Source: an uncultured Sphingomonas sp. (GTDB lineage: Bacteria > Pseudomonadota > Alphaproteobacteria > Sphingomonadales > Sphingomonadaceae). From it: a stretch of 43,915 nt of DNA. Shown here one piece after another: positions 22,870 to 31,193 of the stretch. The translations under genes were made by a program, and so were the position numbers. Numbering within the stretch: position 1 is the stretch's first letter; the number at the start of each line of letters is the position of its first letter. The notes beneath the pieces were generated by a model that ran no database searches, was not told the origin of the DNA, and saw only the letters and a program-made list of their open reading frames with translations. The stretch spans positions 1 to 43,915 of the forward strand of contig CAMLSA010000016.1 of assembly GCA_946482655.1 (NCBI GenBank), written 5' to 3'.

Positions 22870-24574
22870 TTAAGCCGCCACCCGCTGGCGCGCCGCGGCG
22901 ATGCTGGCGCTGAGATGGATCTGGCGGAAGGGCTTGGACAGGCGGACGACCTCGGGCGCGATCAGGTCAATGCCTTGATAGCCGGAGATGATCATCACCG
23001 CAGTGCCCGGCCGCTCGGCGCGCAGCCGTAGCGCCAGCTCCGCGCCCGTCATGCCGGGCATGACATGATCGGTGACGACGACCGCGGGATCGAGCCCGTC
23101 GTAGATCAGGTCGAGCCCTTCGCGCGCTGGCGGCCTGAACCACGTTATAGCCGAGCGCCGAGATCATCTCGGCGGTGCCCGAACGCACGATGGGCTCGTC
23201 GTCGATGACGAGGATAGTCCCCTTGTTCTTATCATCGCCCGGCCCAGCTTCGGCCGCCGCCGGCGGAGCGCTGGCGACCGGAAACCATAACAGGGCTTCG
23301 GTGCCGGCGAACGGCGTGCTGAAGAGCTGCAGCGCGCCGCCCAATTGAGCGGCGAGCCCATCGACCATCGAGAGGCCCAACCCGGTGCCATGTTCGGCGC
23401 CCTTGGTGGTGAAGAAGGGTTCGACCGCCTGGGCGAGAACGGCGTCATCCATGCCGACGCCGGTGTCGCGCACCGATATGCGGACGAAATCACCCGGCGG
23501 CAGGCTGGTGGGGCGATCCTGGCTGCTGCCGGCGCTCGCGGACAGGGTGAGACTGCCGCCGTCGGGCATCGCGTCGCGTGCGTTGAGCGCGAGATTGAGC
23601 AAAGCGAGCTCGAGTTGATGGCGATCCGCACGGGCGGCGGGAAGTCCGGGAGCGATGTCGAGCACCAGAGCTATACGAGGACCGAGCGAACTGATCAGCA
23701 GATCCCTCATTCCCTCGGCCAAGTCCCTGATATCGACCGGCTTGGGGACCAGCGGCTGGCGTCGGGCGAAGGCGAGCAGGCGCTGAATCAGGAGCTTGGC
23801 GCGCTCGGCGGCTTCCATCGCCATGGTCGCGCTGCGCAAGACGTTGCCGGTAAGCTCGCTAGCATTGAGAACGATATCAAGACTGCCCATGATCGGCGTC
23901 AGAAGATTGTTGAAATCATGCGCGACATTGCCGGTGAGCTTGCCGACGACCTCCATCTTCTGCGCCTGGCGGGCGATTTCCAGGGTCCGCTCGAGTTCGG
24001 CGGTACGCGCCGCGACGCGGCTCTCCAGCGCATTGTTCAGTTCCTCCAGCGAGGCGACCAAGCGGCCATTTTCGAGGGCGGTCGTGGCGGCCCGGCTGAG
24101 CGCCTCGAGCAGAGCGAGGGCATTGGGATCGGGATCGCCGGTTTCAGACCAATAGGCGCCGATCGCGGCGACCGGATCGGGCGAGCCGATCGGGACCATT
24201 GCCATGCCGCGGACGAAGGTGGGTGCATAGGCCCCGTGGGGCACGCGCGGATCGGCCATTACGTCGGGAATGACGATCGTCTCCCGATCGCGCATGGCAA
24301 TGCCGGAGATGCAGCTTTGGAGAGGAAAACGCTGCCCGGCCCAAAGCGGCGACTTGGCGTCTTCGGCGACGTAGTGGCACTGCCCGTCATCGGACAGGAC
24401 GATGGCAATGCCGTCGGCGCCGGCGATCCGGCGCGCCGAACTGCGCAATATGTCTATCACTTGGTCGAGCTTACGGGCGCCGCCAAGCTGTTCGATCGCG
24501 GTCGCCAGCAGCGACCAGCGTTCGGACGACACCCGATCCGCGTCGATCTCCTCGTCCCGGCCGGACGCCCCCAT
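22870..24574 (-). pseudogene. Hybrid GAF-histidine kinase with frameshifted C-terminal receiver domain
   Basis: N-terminal GAF domain (residues about 30-170), coiled linker, HisKA with the phospho-acceptor H219 in GNVAHDFNNLLTP, and a HATPase domain (NLALNARDAMPDGG, DTGVGMDD, GTGLGLSM). A receiver domain begins at TILVIDDEPIV near residue 448. After ALGYNVVQAASA the frame is lost: the original frame continues as nonsense to a stop at 22967. The neighbouring frame restores MPGMTGAELALRLRAERPG ... VVRLSKPF and ends at 22870. Restoring one CG unit at the CG run 23121-23126 would read ASAREGLDLIYDGLDP through to TDHVMPG. The kinase core is intact, but the receiver loses its phospho-acceptor Asp. 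AGGGG lies 8 nt before the ATG. It could be a real mutation or a sequencing error. Confidence 0.8.
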
Positions 24575-24907
24575 CGAAAAACCCCTGCAAAAGCTACGCT
24601 ATTTCGGCGAATGTTATCGGCCGCGTTCCGTTAATTTTCCATAAGGAGTTTCCCCTGCCGCGACCGGACCGGCAGATCCGGCCAGAGGCAGGCGATCTCC
24701 AGCCGAGGCAAATACTTCTTAGGCCTCGTCATCTCATCGAAGAAGCAACGGAGCGGCGACCAAATGGTCGACCAGTTGGCCGAGCTTTTTGGCGTGACCC
24801 TGCCAAATCGCCCGTCAGGCGCCGTCGTCTCGCGGAGTCATGGTTAACGCCTTGGTAAGGCCAATCGGCGATAGCGGGTGGAAGACCCCTCGCCGGATGG
24901 AAGCCTC
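24575..24907. other. 333-bp intergenic region, no gene recognised
   Basis: Between the kinase gene and the HAD gene, which diverge. There is a 27-codon frame from 24762 and a SD-like AAGGAG at 24642-24647, but neither leads to anything recognisable. The region must hold the promoters of both genes; I could not assign -35/-10 elements with confidence. Confidence 0.4.
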
Positions 24908-27280
24908 ATGAAGATCAGCGTCTCAGCGCAGCAAATCCCCAGCCTGCTCGATCGCGCGCCACTGGGTGTCACGGTGTTGTCGCTCGACTGCTTCGATACG
25001 CTTTTGTGGCGCAATACGCAGGCGCCGTCGGACATCTTCACCGAACTGGGCTTCGAAGGGGGATCGATCGATCCGCGCGTGCGAGCGGAACGCAAGGCGC
25101 GGCAGGCGCAGGCTTTCCGTCACGGCCGCAACGAGGTGCCGATCGAGGCGATTCATGCGCGGCTGCTGCCAGCCGCCGGCGAGGCCGAGCTGGCGGCCTC
25201 GGTGCGGGCGGAGCTGGATGCGGAGGCGAGGCACTGTTTCGGCTTCGCGCCAGTCATGAAGCTGATCCGCGTTGCCAAGGCGCGCAGGATGAAGGTGATC
25301 ATCGTCAGCGACACCTACTTCAGTCAGGAGCAGCTGCGCGAGCTGATCGCGCGCGCGGCAGGAGCCGAGATCGCCGATGCGATCGACCGGGTATTCACCT
25401 CGTCGGAGCACGGCATGAGCAAGACCGAAGGGCTGTTCGCGCCGGTGATCGCGGCGTTGGGGGTGCCGGCCAAGGCGATCCTGCATCTCGGCGATAATCT
25501 TCATGCCGATCAGTCGGCGCCAGCGGCGCTGGGCGTCGCGACCGCGCATTTCGAGCAGTTCGATGGCGGCACCGAAACCCGACTTCGCCACGAGGCGATG
25601 GCTGCGGTGGTGATCGACCCCGCGACGCGCCAGACGGTGCCGGCGATGCAGCCGCACCGGCCGCTCGTCTCGCTAAGGACCGAACGGGACCCGGCGGTCG
25701 TGCTGGGTCACGACGTGGTCGGGCCGATGCTGCATGGCTTTTCGGAATGGATACGCGACGAGGCCATCGCTTTGACGGAAAGCTGCGGCCGGCCGGTCAA
25801 GCTGCTCTTCCTGATGCGCGATGGCTATCTGCCTATGAAGATGTTCGAAACGCTGAAGTCGGGGATCGCCGCGGGCGAAGTCTCGATCAGCCGGCTGACC
25901 GCGGGGCGCGGTGGCCTGGTCGACGAAGCGGCAGTGGCCGCGTTGATCGAGCGCGAGGCGGGCAAGCAACGGCTCGACGTGCTCGCCGGGATGCTGCTGC
26001 TCGAGACGCACGAGGCGAAGAGGCTGGTCGGCCCCGGGGGCGACGTCACCGATCTCGAGCGGATCGCCAGCCAGGGCGAGACGGCGCGTAAGATCGTGAA
26101 GCGTTCGGCACAATATGCCGAGCGGCTGATCGCGCACCTCCGCCGTGCCGGGCTCGAGGACGGCGACATGGCGATGGTGGTCGACCTTGGCTATCACGGC
26201 ACCGTCCAGGACCGGATCGCGCCGCTGCTCAAGGCACGGATGAACGTCGAGGTGGCGGGTCGCTATCTGCTGCTGCGCGAGAATGAGCCGAGCGGGCTGG
26301 ACAAGAAGGGCTATTTCGACAAGCGCTATTATGGACGCGAGGCGTTGACCGCGCTCGGCTCCTCGATCGCGGTGATCGAGCAGATCTGCACCCAGGCCAA
26401 GGGTTCGGTGATCGACTATTATCCGAACGGCAAGACGATCCACGAGAAGCCGACCGCGAAAGGCGCGCAAAGCGCGACGCGCGACGCCATCCAGGCCGCA
26501 GCCATCGCCTATGGCGAGGCGGCGACGGCGATGGGGAAAGGCGCCGCTTCGGACGACGCCGACTGCCGGCGCCGCAGCGCGGCGGCGATCCTGGCGCGCT
26601 TCATGTACCTGCCCTCGGCCGAAGAAGTGGCGGTGATCGGCGACTTCACCCATGACGCCAATCTCGGGTCCTCGAGCCACCTGAAGATGCTCGATGCGAG
26701 CGGATCGACGCGGGGCCTGCGCCGGCGGGGCATGCATTATGTGCAAAGCACGGCGCGGATGTATCTACCCGGCGAGCTGCAGGAGCAGGGGCTGGCGCTC
26801 AACCTGGCGCTGTTCGGGATCGTCCGCGGCGGGCTGGACGTACGCGAGGGCGATTTCCTGGCGGGCGGGATCAAGCTTCCGGTGATCATGGCGACCGCGC
26901 GCGAGGATTGCCTGGTCGAGCTCGAGGCCTTCCCCACACATGACGGCTATTATCGCCTGACCGTGCCGGCACGCGCCGACCTCACCGTAGCGGTGCTGCT
27001 CGGCGGGATCTGTGAGGCGGTGCAGATCGAGGATGTCAGCTTTCAGCCGTTGCTAACCCCGGTCGACGAGCATTGCATGTCGGCCGAGCCCGACATCATG
27101 GCCCCCTATGTCCAAGAAGGAATGGAGCCGATCGCCGGCGACCTGTTTCGCTGCGTCGAGGGCGCCGCGCTGCTGGTGCCGGCGCTGCCGGCGGTGGGGG
27201 ACGAGGGTTACAAGCTGTGCATCGCGTTCCGGCCGGTGGTGCGGCGTGGTGCCGTGGACGAGGCGCGCAAGGCGGCTTGA
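24908..27280 (+). CDS. Large HAD-superfamily hydrolase-like protein (COG5610 type)
   Basis: A 790-residue protein. The HAD domain (about residues 20-240) has motif I as LSLDCFDTLLW (D27, D30), motif II in VIIVSDTYFS, a lysine in MSKTEGLF and motif IV LHLGDNLHADQ. The middle part continues with LLFLMRDGYLPMKMF and MVVDLGYHGTVQDRI. The last ~200 residues (from about GIKLPVIM) look like beta-strands. Large proteins of this group sit in surface-polysaccharide or prophage-adjacent loci, but no reaction is established. ATG at 24908 has GGATGGAAG before it; the upstream ATG-less extension is ignored. It is the last chromosomal gene before the prophage genes. Confidence 0.8.
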   Translation: MKISVSAQQIPSLLDRAPLGVTVLSLDCFDTLLWRNTQAPSDIFTELGFEGGSIDPRVRAERKARQAQAFRHGRNEVPIEAIHARLLPAAGEAELAASVRAELDAEARHCFGFAPVMKLIRVAKARRMKVIIVSDTYFSQEQLRELIARAAGAEIADAIDRVFTSSEHGMSKTEGLFAPVIAALGVPAKAILHLGDNLHADQSAPAALGVATAHFEQFDGGTETRLRHEAMAAVVIDPATRQTVPAMQPHRPLVSLRTERDPAVVLGHDVVGPMLHGFSEWIRDEAIALTESCGRPVKLLFLMRDGYLPMKMFETLKSGIAAGEVSISRLTAGRGGLVDEAAVAALIEREAGKQRLDVLAGMLLLETHEAKRLVGPGGDVTDLERIASQGETARKIVKRSAQYAERLIAHLRRAGLEDGDMAMVVDLGYHGTVQDRIAPLLKARMNVEVAGRYLLLRENEPSGLDKKGYFDKRYYGREALTALGSSIAVIEQICTQAKGSVIDYYPNGKTIHEKPTAKGAQSATRDAIQAAAIAYGEAATAMGKGAASDDADCRRRSAAAILARFMYLPSAEEVAVIGDFTHDANLGSSSHLKMLDASGSTRGLRRRGMHYVQSTARMYLPGELQEQGLALNLALFGIVRGGLDVREGDFLAGGIKLPVIMATAREDCLVELEAFPTHDGYYRLTVPARADLTVAVLLGGICEAVQIEDVSFQPLLTPVDEHCMSAEPDIMAPYVQEGMEPIAGDLFRCVEGAALLVPALPAVGDEGYKLCIAFRPVVRRGAVDEARKAA

Positions 27281-27307
27281 GGCCACCTGTTCGTTCTATT
27301 TTTGTTC

Positions 27308-27336
27308 TTGACATTCGCTGGCCGATCGGCTAGTGC
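27308..27336 (+). promoter_or_regulatory. Promoter-like element at the prophage boundary
   Basis: TTGACA at 27308-27313, a 17-bp spacer, TAGTGC at 27331-27336, with an AT-rich TAAATAG just beyond. The spacer contains the perfect 10-bp palindrome GCCGATCGGC (27321-27330), a possible operator. The -10 match is weak. The transcript would meet a terminator within 50 nt. Confidence 0.4.
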
Positions 27337-27345
27337 ATAAATAGA

Positions 27346-27390
27346 GAGTGGGAGAGCCGCGCTGGTGGCTTCCCGCTCTTTTTCTTTTCT
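27346..27390 (+). terminator. Rho-independent terminator
   Basis: GAGTGGGAGAGCC (27346-27358) pairs with GGCTTCCCGCTC (27367-27378), one bulge and one G-T-type mismatch. A run TTTTTCTTTT (27379-27388) follows. This is a classic intrinsic terminator 65 bp after the HAD stop codon. It may end HAD transcription, attenuate the adjacent promoter-like element, or both. Confidence 0.75.
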
Positions 27391-27474
27391 ACATTCGGGC
27401 GATCGGCTTGCGCGGCGAGATGCGGCGCGGCGCGGCCTATCCCGTGCCCTGAATCTTTTGACATGAGGTGGTTC

Positions 27475-27780
27475 ATGACGGTTGAAATCAGCTATTTCGC
27501 GCGCGTCGCCACGGGCGGGCTGCCGGTGGCGGCGGATCCGGGGCAGGACGGGACGAGCGCAGAGGCACAGAGCGTCGCCATCACCTCGACCCCCGCGGCG
27601 AGCGCGGCGACACCCGATGGGCAGACCGCGCTGAGCCTGATCGGCACCGAGGCGTTCCGCTTCGAATATAGCCAGGCGGGGGCGATCACCGCCGTCGCCA
27701 ACAGCAATTATGTCGCCGCGGGTGAGCGGATATGGCTGGCGCCCCGGGCGGGATACAGGTTCAGCCTCCGTTCCGCCTGA
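27475..27780 (+). CDS. Small phage protein of unknown function (101 aa)
   Basis: A 101-residue, Ala/Thr-rich protein (MTVEISYFARVATGGLPVAAD ... PRAGYRFSLRSA), predicted strand-rich and without a signal peptide. GAGGTGG sits 5 nt before the ATG at 27475; ATG at 27463 is an alternative. Its TGA overlaps the ATG of the small-terminase gene as TGATG. It is the first gene of the packaging cluster, so it is probably a small virion or packaging-associated protein. No family recognised. Confidence 0.6.
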   Translation: MTVEISYFARVATGGLPVAADPGQDGTSAEAQSVAITSTPAASAATPDGQTALSLIGTEAFRFEYSQAGAITAVANSNYVAAGERIWLAPRAGYRFSLRSA

Positions 27781-28127
27781 TGCCGGCGCAACGCGACGCG
27801 CGAGGACGATTCATGGCGACGAAGCCGCCGCGCAAGGCCGGGCGACCGACCGGGGTGGCTGTGGATGCGGCGCTCACAGGGCCGAGCGAAGCTTTCCTGA
27901 CCGAATTGCGGGCGAGCTGGGCACGGCATGGCGCCGCCACGATCGAGCTGGTCCGCACCGGGCGGCCGCACGACTATCTGCGGCTGGTGGCATCGAGCCT
28001 CGCGAAACAACCCGAAGGGGACGAGCGAGCCGACGCGATCGACGCGCTGTCTGACGACGAGATCGCCGATGAACTCCGACGCATCCTCGCGCAGCTTGCG
28101 GCGGCAGGCGCTGATCCTGGCACGTGA
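27780..28127 (+). CDS. Terminase small subunit-like protein
   Basis: A 115-residue basic-then-acidic protein with the RDARGRFMATKPPRKAGRPTG start typical of phage small terminases, followed by helices LTELRASWARHGAATIELVR and ALSDDEIADELRRILAQL. It should recognise the packaging site and recruit the large subunit. The ATG at 27780 couples to the previous stop; ATG at 27813 with GAGG upstream is an alternative. Placement directly before terL supports the call more than sequence alone does. Confidence 0.65.
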   Translation: MPAQRDARGRFMATKPPRKAGRPTGVAVDAALTGPSEAFLTELRASWARHGAATIELVRTGRPHDYLRLVASSLAKQPEGDERADAIDALSDDEIADELRRILAQLAAAGADPGT

Positions 28128-28746
28128 GCAGGCGCGGCGGCTGGCGCGCGACCGGCTGACGGGCTATCGGCCGTATGCCCGGCAGCGCGAATTCCATGAC
28201 GCCGGCGCCGAGCATCGCGAACGGCTGTTCATGGCGGGCAACCAGCTCGGCAAGACGCTGGCGGGAAGCTTCGAATGGGCGATGCACCTGACCGGGCGCT
28301 ATCCCGACTGGTGGCGAGGGCGATGCTTCGGCGTACCGGGGCGCTATTGGGCGGCGGGCGAGACGCGGATTTCGACCCGCGACACGGTGCAGAAATTGCT
28401 GCTGGGTGATCCCGAGCGGCCCGACGCGTGGGGCATGGGCGCGATACCCGGCGATGCGATCCTGACGACCCACCGCGCGGCGGGGGTGGCCAATGCGATC
28501 GACGCGGTGACGGTCGCGCATGTGGCGGGCGGGGCCTCGACGCTGCTGTTCAAGGCTTATGAGCAGGGACGCGCCAAATGGCAGGGCGACACGCTCAACG
28601 GCGTCTGGTTCGACGAGGAGCCGCCGCTCGACATCTATGTCGAGGGGCTGACGCGTACCAATGCGACAGGCGGGATCGCGATGATGACGTTCACCCCGCT
28701 CAAGGGGATGAGCGAGGTGGTGCGGATGTTTCTGGAAGAGGCGTGA
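28069..28746 (+). CDS. terL: Terminase large subunit, N-terminal ATPase half (gene split by insertion)
   Basis: A 225-residue product holding the complete packaging ATPase: Walker A MAGNQLGKT at 55-63, Walker B VWFDEE at 179-184, and coupling motif MMTFTP at 205-210. The frame ends at residue 225 (RMFLEEA then TGA), exactly where a P22-like TerL would continue into its nuclease domain. That domain is found 753 bp downstream in the same frame (29488-30243). The five bases GAGGC occur at both junctions (28738-28742 and 29491-29495). So the gene is an intact ATPase domain cut off from its nuclease by an inserted cassette. Start ATG 28069 is within the terS end. Confidence 0.85.
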   Translation: MNSDASSRSLRRQALILAREQARRLARDRLTGYRPYARQREFHDAGAEHRERLFMAGNQLGKTLAGSFEWAMHLTGRYPDWWRGRCFGVPGRYWAAGETRISTRDTVQKLLLGDPERPDAWGMGAIPGDAILTTHRAAGVANAIDAVTVAHVAGGASTLLFKAYEQGRAKWQGDTLNGVWFDEEPPLDIYVEGLTRTNATGGIAMMTFTPLKGMSEVVRMFLEEA

Positions 28747-28840
28747 GCCATCGGCTGATCACACCGGACACTTGACATGCTCAAGGGATGGATCAAAACA
28801 AGAACATTCTTCGAAGAATTGTATTGGAGAAAACCGGTCA

Positions 28841-29152
28841 ATGCGAAAAGCGCCGATGTATGAGCGCCTGTACGATGTCGAAGGCTACGAGCAGAAAATC
28901 CTCCTTCAGATTTTCGATCCCCAGCCGCAGAAGAACGGCTGGGCATGGGGCTGTGAATATAGATTGGAAGCCCCTTGGCTGGGTTGGGAAGATAAACCCC
29001 GTTGGGGGCATGGCGACGATAAAATGGACGCTTTCATTTCCGCGCTTATCCTTATCACGATCCAACTTCGTGCCCTTTCGAGACGGTCAGGGACGTTGGT
29101 ATCATTCAGGGGTGATGAAGATATCGATTTGATCGATCGGGATTTCTATTGA
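28841..29152 (+). CDS. Small immunity-like protein 1 (DUF6968-like), in terL insertion
   Basis: A 103-residue protein, MRKAPMYERLYDVEGYEQ ... SFRGDEDIDLIDRDFY. The first half aligns by eye with the next gene (YERLYDVEGYEQKILLQIFDP against MFERKFHVKGLGQRVVLHVFEP; WGCEYRLE against WICEYQLN). Compact alpha/beta proteins with FER-x-YxVEG starts of this type remind me of DUF6968 and of toxin-immunity families. No toxin gene accompanies it inside the insertion. ATG at 28841 follows GGAGA; ATG at 28856 is possible. Its stop overlaps the next start (TGATG). Function is unproven. Confidence 0.6.
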   Translation: MRKAPMYERLYDVEGYEQKILLQIFDPQPQKNGWAWGCEYRLEAPWLGWEDKPRWGHGDDKMDAFISALILITIQLRALSRRSGTLVSFRGDEDIDLIDRDFY

Positions 29153-29460
29153 TGACCGCACCGCCGGAAGACGCCACCAAGACGCTCATGTTCGAGCGGA
29201 AATTTCATGTGAAGGGCCTCGGGCAGAGGGTTGTGTTGCATGTCTTCGAACCCACGTTCGAACAGGACGAGTGGATCTGCGAATATCAATTGAACGTCCC
29301 CGGTTGGGATCAGCAAATATCTGTGCCGATCGTCGGCGCGGACAAACTGCAATCCGTCACATCGGCGTTCCGACGCATTCGATCGGATTTGGCCATCATC
29401 GAGGAGCGGCTGGGCCGGCAAGTGACCTGGTTGGGTGAGCCGCGCCTGGATCTGATCTGA
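29152..29460 (+). CDS. Small immunity-like protein 2 (paralogue of protein 1)
   Basis: A 102-residue protein, MTAPPEDATKTLMFERKFHVKG ... TWLGEPRLDLI. Paralogous to the preceding gene over most of its length, with the same strand order and ending in a helix SAFRRIRSDLAIIEERLG. Acidic overall. It is translated from an ATG overlapping the previous TGA, so the pair is a tandem duplication in one operon. The family assignment is tentative (DUF6968-like). It lies directly before the second half of terL. Confidence 0.6.
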   Translation: MTAPPEDATKTLMFERKFHVKGLGQRVVLHVFEPTFEQDEWICEYQLNVPGWDQQISVPIVGADKLQSVTSAFRRIRSDLAIIEERLGRQVTWLGEPRLDLI

Positions 29461-29499
29461 GACAGCGCCCGCTTCTTTGCCCACCAGATGGAGGCACCC

Positions 29500-30243
29500 A
29501 TGACCCGTCACGTCACCCGCATGACGATCGACGATGCCGAGCATTACAGCCTGGCCGAGCGCGCGGCGATCGTGGCGGCCTATCCGGCGCATGAGAGGAA
29601 GGCGCGCGCCGAGGGGATTCCGATGCTGGGATCCGGGCGGGTGTTCCCCGTCGACGAGGATGCGATCAAGGTGCGCGCGTTCGAGGTGCCGTCGGGCTGG
29701 GCACAGATCGGAGGGATCGATTTCGGCTGGGACCATCCGACCGCGGCGGTGCGGCTCGCCTGGGACCGCGACGCCGACTGCATCTATGTGACCGCGAGCT
29801 ATGGCGTGCGCGAGGCGACGCCGATCCTGCACGCGGCGGCGCTCAAGCCCTGGGGGCAGTGGCTGCCTTGGGCCTGGCCGCATGACGGGCTGCAGCACGA
29901 CAAGGGATCAGGGGCGGCGCTGGCGCAGCAATATCGCGACCAGGGCCTCGCGTTGCTGCCCGATAAGGCGAGCTTCGAGGATGGCGGCAATGGCGTGGAG
30001 GCCGGGGTGAGCGAGATGCTCGACCGGATGCTCAGCGGCCGGTGGAAGGTGTTCGACCATCTCGAGGACTGGTTCGCCGAGTTCCGGCTCTATCACCGCA
30101 AGGACGGACTGATCGTGAAGGCGCAGGACGACCGGCTGTCGGCCTCGCGCTATGCGATGATGATGAAGCGGTGGGCGGTGGTGCCGCCAGCGACACGGGA
30201 GATCGTGGCGCCGCAGTTCGCGGCCGGGAGCTGGATGGGGTGA
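29500..30243 (+). CDS. terL: Terminase large subunit, C-terminal nuclease half
   Basis: A 247-residue product, MTRHVTRMTIDDAEHYSLAER onward. The RNase H-like headful nuclease is seen from GGIDFGWDHP (first acidic residue near 74) through AWPHDGLQHDKGSG (near 125) to LIVKAQDDRLSASRYAMMMKRW. The ribosome site GGAGG at 29490-29494 is spaced 5 nt from ATG 29500, so this half can be made as a separate protein even though the upstream ATPase half stops before the insertion. A longer start at 29488 adds MEAP. The halves may complement each other in trans, since the cut falls between the two domains. Confidence 0.85.
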   Translation: MTRHVTRMTIDDAEHYSLAERAAIVAAYPAHERKARAEGIPMLGSGRVFPVDEDAIKVRAFEVPSGWAQIGGIDFGWDHPTAAVRLAWDRDADCIYVTASYGVREATPILHAAALKPWGQWLPWAWPHDGLQHDKGSGAALAQQYRDQGLALLPDKASFEDGGNGVEAGVSEMLDRMLSGRWKVFDHLEDWFAEFRLYHRKDGLIVKAQDDRLSASRYAMMMKRWAVVPPATREIVAPQFAAGSWMG

Positions 30244-30445
30244 GGCGCTCGAGCCTCACGCGCCGTTGAAGTCAGGGCCAGAGATTCAGGGACAAATCCA
30301 AAGGCTAGCTCCCGCCCGGCATCCGGCGCGGGCCCGGCTCCATGTCTGTCGCGACGCTATCGATCGATGCTGCATGAGGTCGAGAGACATGGACCCCGAC
30401 GCGGACGGACGGTGGGCGGCTCATATTGGAACAGAGGAGAACTCC

Positions 30446-31078
30446 ATGGCAATGGCCGGCAAGTTGAGCCCCGAAGACGAGTATCGCAGGCTGAGGGGTC
30501 TTGGACCCGATGTGCCGGTGCCCGTCAGTCTGGAAAGTCCGACGTTGCAACCGGACAAGGCGCGAAATCTGGAGATGCAGCGGGACAGGCAGGGAGTACG
30601 GGTGCGGCAGATCGGGCCGGCGCCCGCGCCGGCTGGTCGCGCTTCTGCCGGCGGACCTCGGCTGATGAGCACCGTGGAGGCGGCCCGGGCGGTCTTGGAC
30701 AAGGCCGCACTTGCTTCTGACATTGCCACGATCGGCTTCGCCGCCGGGGGAATCACCCTTCCCGCGGCCACTGCAGCCAAGGTCTTGAATACGGCGACCG
30801 AAATCGGGTTGGCCGGTGTGAACGTCTATGACGGTTGCGCGAACGGCAACTGGGGACCGCTCAAGGCGCAGGCCGCGAGCTTTCCCGCCCGCTACATCCC
30901 GGGTGGGAGATTGCTGCAGAAAAGTCTCAAGACGGTCCGTGGTCCCACGGGAGCCTTACGCGACGGCGCGGGACGCTTCCGGCCTTCGAGGCTGAACAAC
31001 AAAGCGATCGAGAAGGCCGGCCAAACCGCCACCGAGCGCTATATCGAAGCCATTGCCGACGAGCTATTCAGCAGATAA
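30446..31078 (+). CDS. Pretoxin-like protein of unknown function (cassette 2)
   Basis: A 210-residue protein, MAMAGKLSPEDEYRRLRGL onward. Low-complexity, Pro/Ala-rich up to about 75. Then a hydrophobic helical stretch IATIGFAAGGITLPAATAAK (residues about 91-110) and a DGCANGNWGPLKAQAASFPARYIPGGRLLQKS part resembling the pretoxin region of Rhs/polymorphic toxins. The C-terminus ends ATERYIEAIADELFSR. No known catalytic motif is seen, so it may be a truncated or novel toxin. AGAGGAGA precedes ATG 30446. The segment is AT-richer than the phage genes around it, and a small membrane-protein gene follows. The 190 bp before it hold no gene but a GC-rich dyad near 30311-30345. Confidence 0.5.
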   Translation: MAMAGKLSPEDEYRRLRGLGPDVPVPVSLESPTLQPDKARNLEMQRDRQGVRVRQIGPAPAPAGRASAGGPRLMSTVEAARAVLDKAALASDIATIGFAAGGITLPAATAAKVLNTATEIGLAGVNVYDGCANGNWGPLKAQAASFPARYIPGGRLLQKSLKTVRGPTGALRDGAGRFRPSRLNNKAIEKAGQTATERYIEAIADELFSR

Positions 31079-31193
31079 TTTGCATGAGTCTCGCTTCGAT
31101 CATCGGAAAGTCGGACGCTATGTTCAGGCACAGGATCTCATCACATGGCCGACCAGATTGTGAGGTCGCAATGTTCGTAATGATGTTTGGCCA

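Larger units (their letters stand above)
28743..29490 (+). mobile_element. Insertion cassette splitting terL
   Basis: A 748-bp AT-richer segment (about 55% G+C by eye against about 67% in phage backbone) between two GAGGC copies. Removing one copy and the segment restores a continuous TerL frame (FLEE-APMTRH); the distance between the copies is 753 bp, a multiple of three. It carries two small paralogous genes and no transposase, endonuclease or intron-like sequence I can recognise. TTGACA at 28772 could be a -35 element for its genes. Confidence 0.6.

Noticed and set aside
23345..24634. Plus-strand frame opposite the histidine kinase
   Set aside because: Antisense shadow of a gene with complete kinase motifs.
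24762..24845. A 27-codon frame in the gap before the HAD gene
   Set aside because: No ribosome site or conserved feature; expected by chance at this length.
27281..27474. tRNA or attachment site at the left prophage boundary
   Set aside because: No cloverleaf or duplicated core could be seen; the right end is outside the window, so attL/attR cannot be compared.
28743..29490. Self-splicing intron or intein in terL
   Set aside because: The segment is filled by two overlapping protein genes, contains in-frame stops, and has no homing endonuclease or intein motif. A simple cassette insertion fits better.
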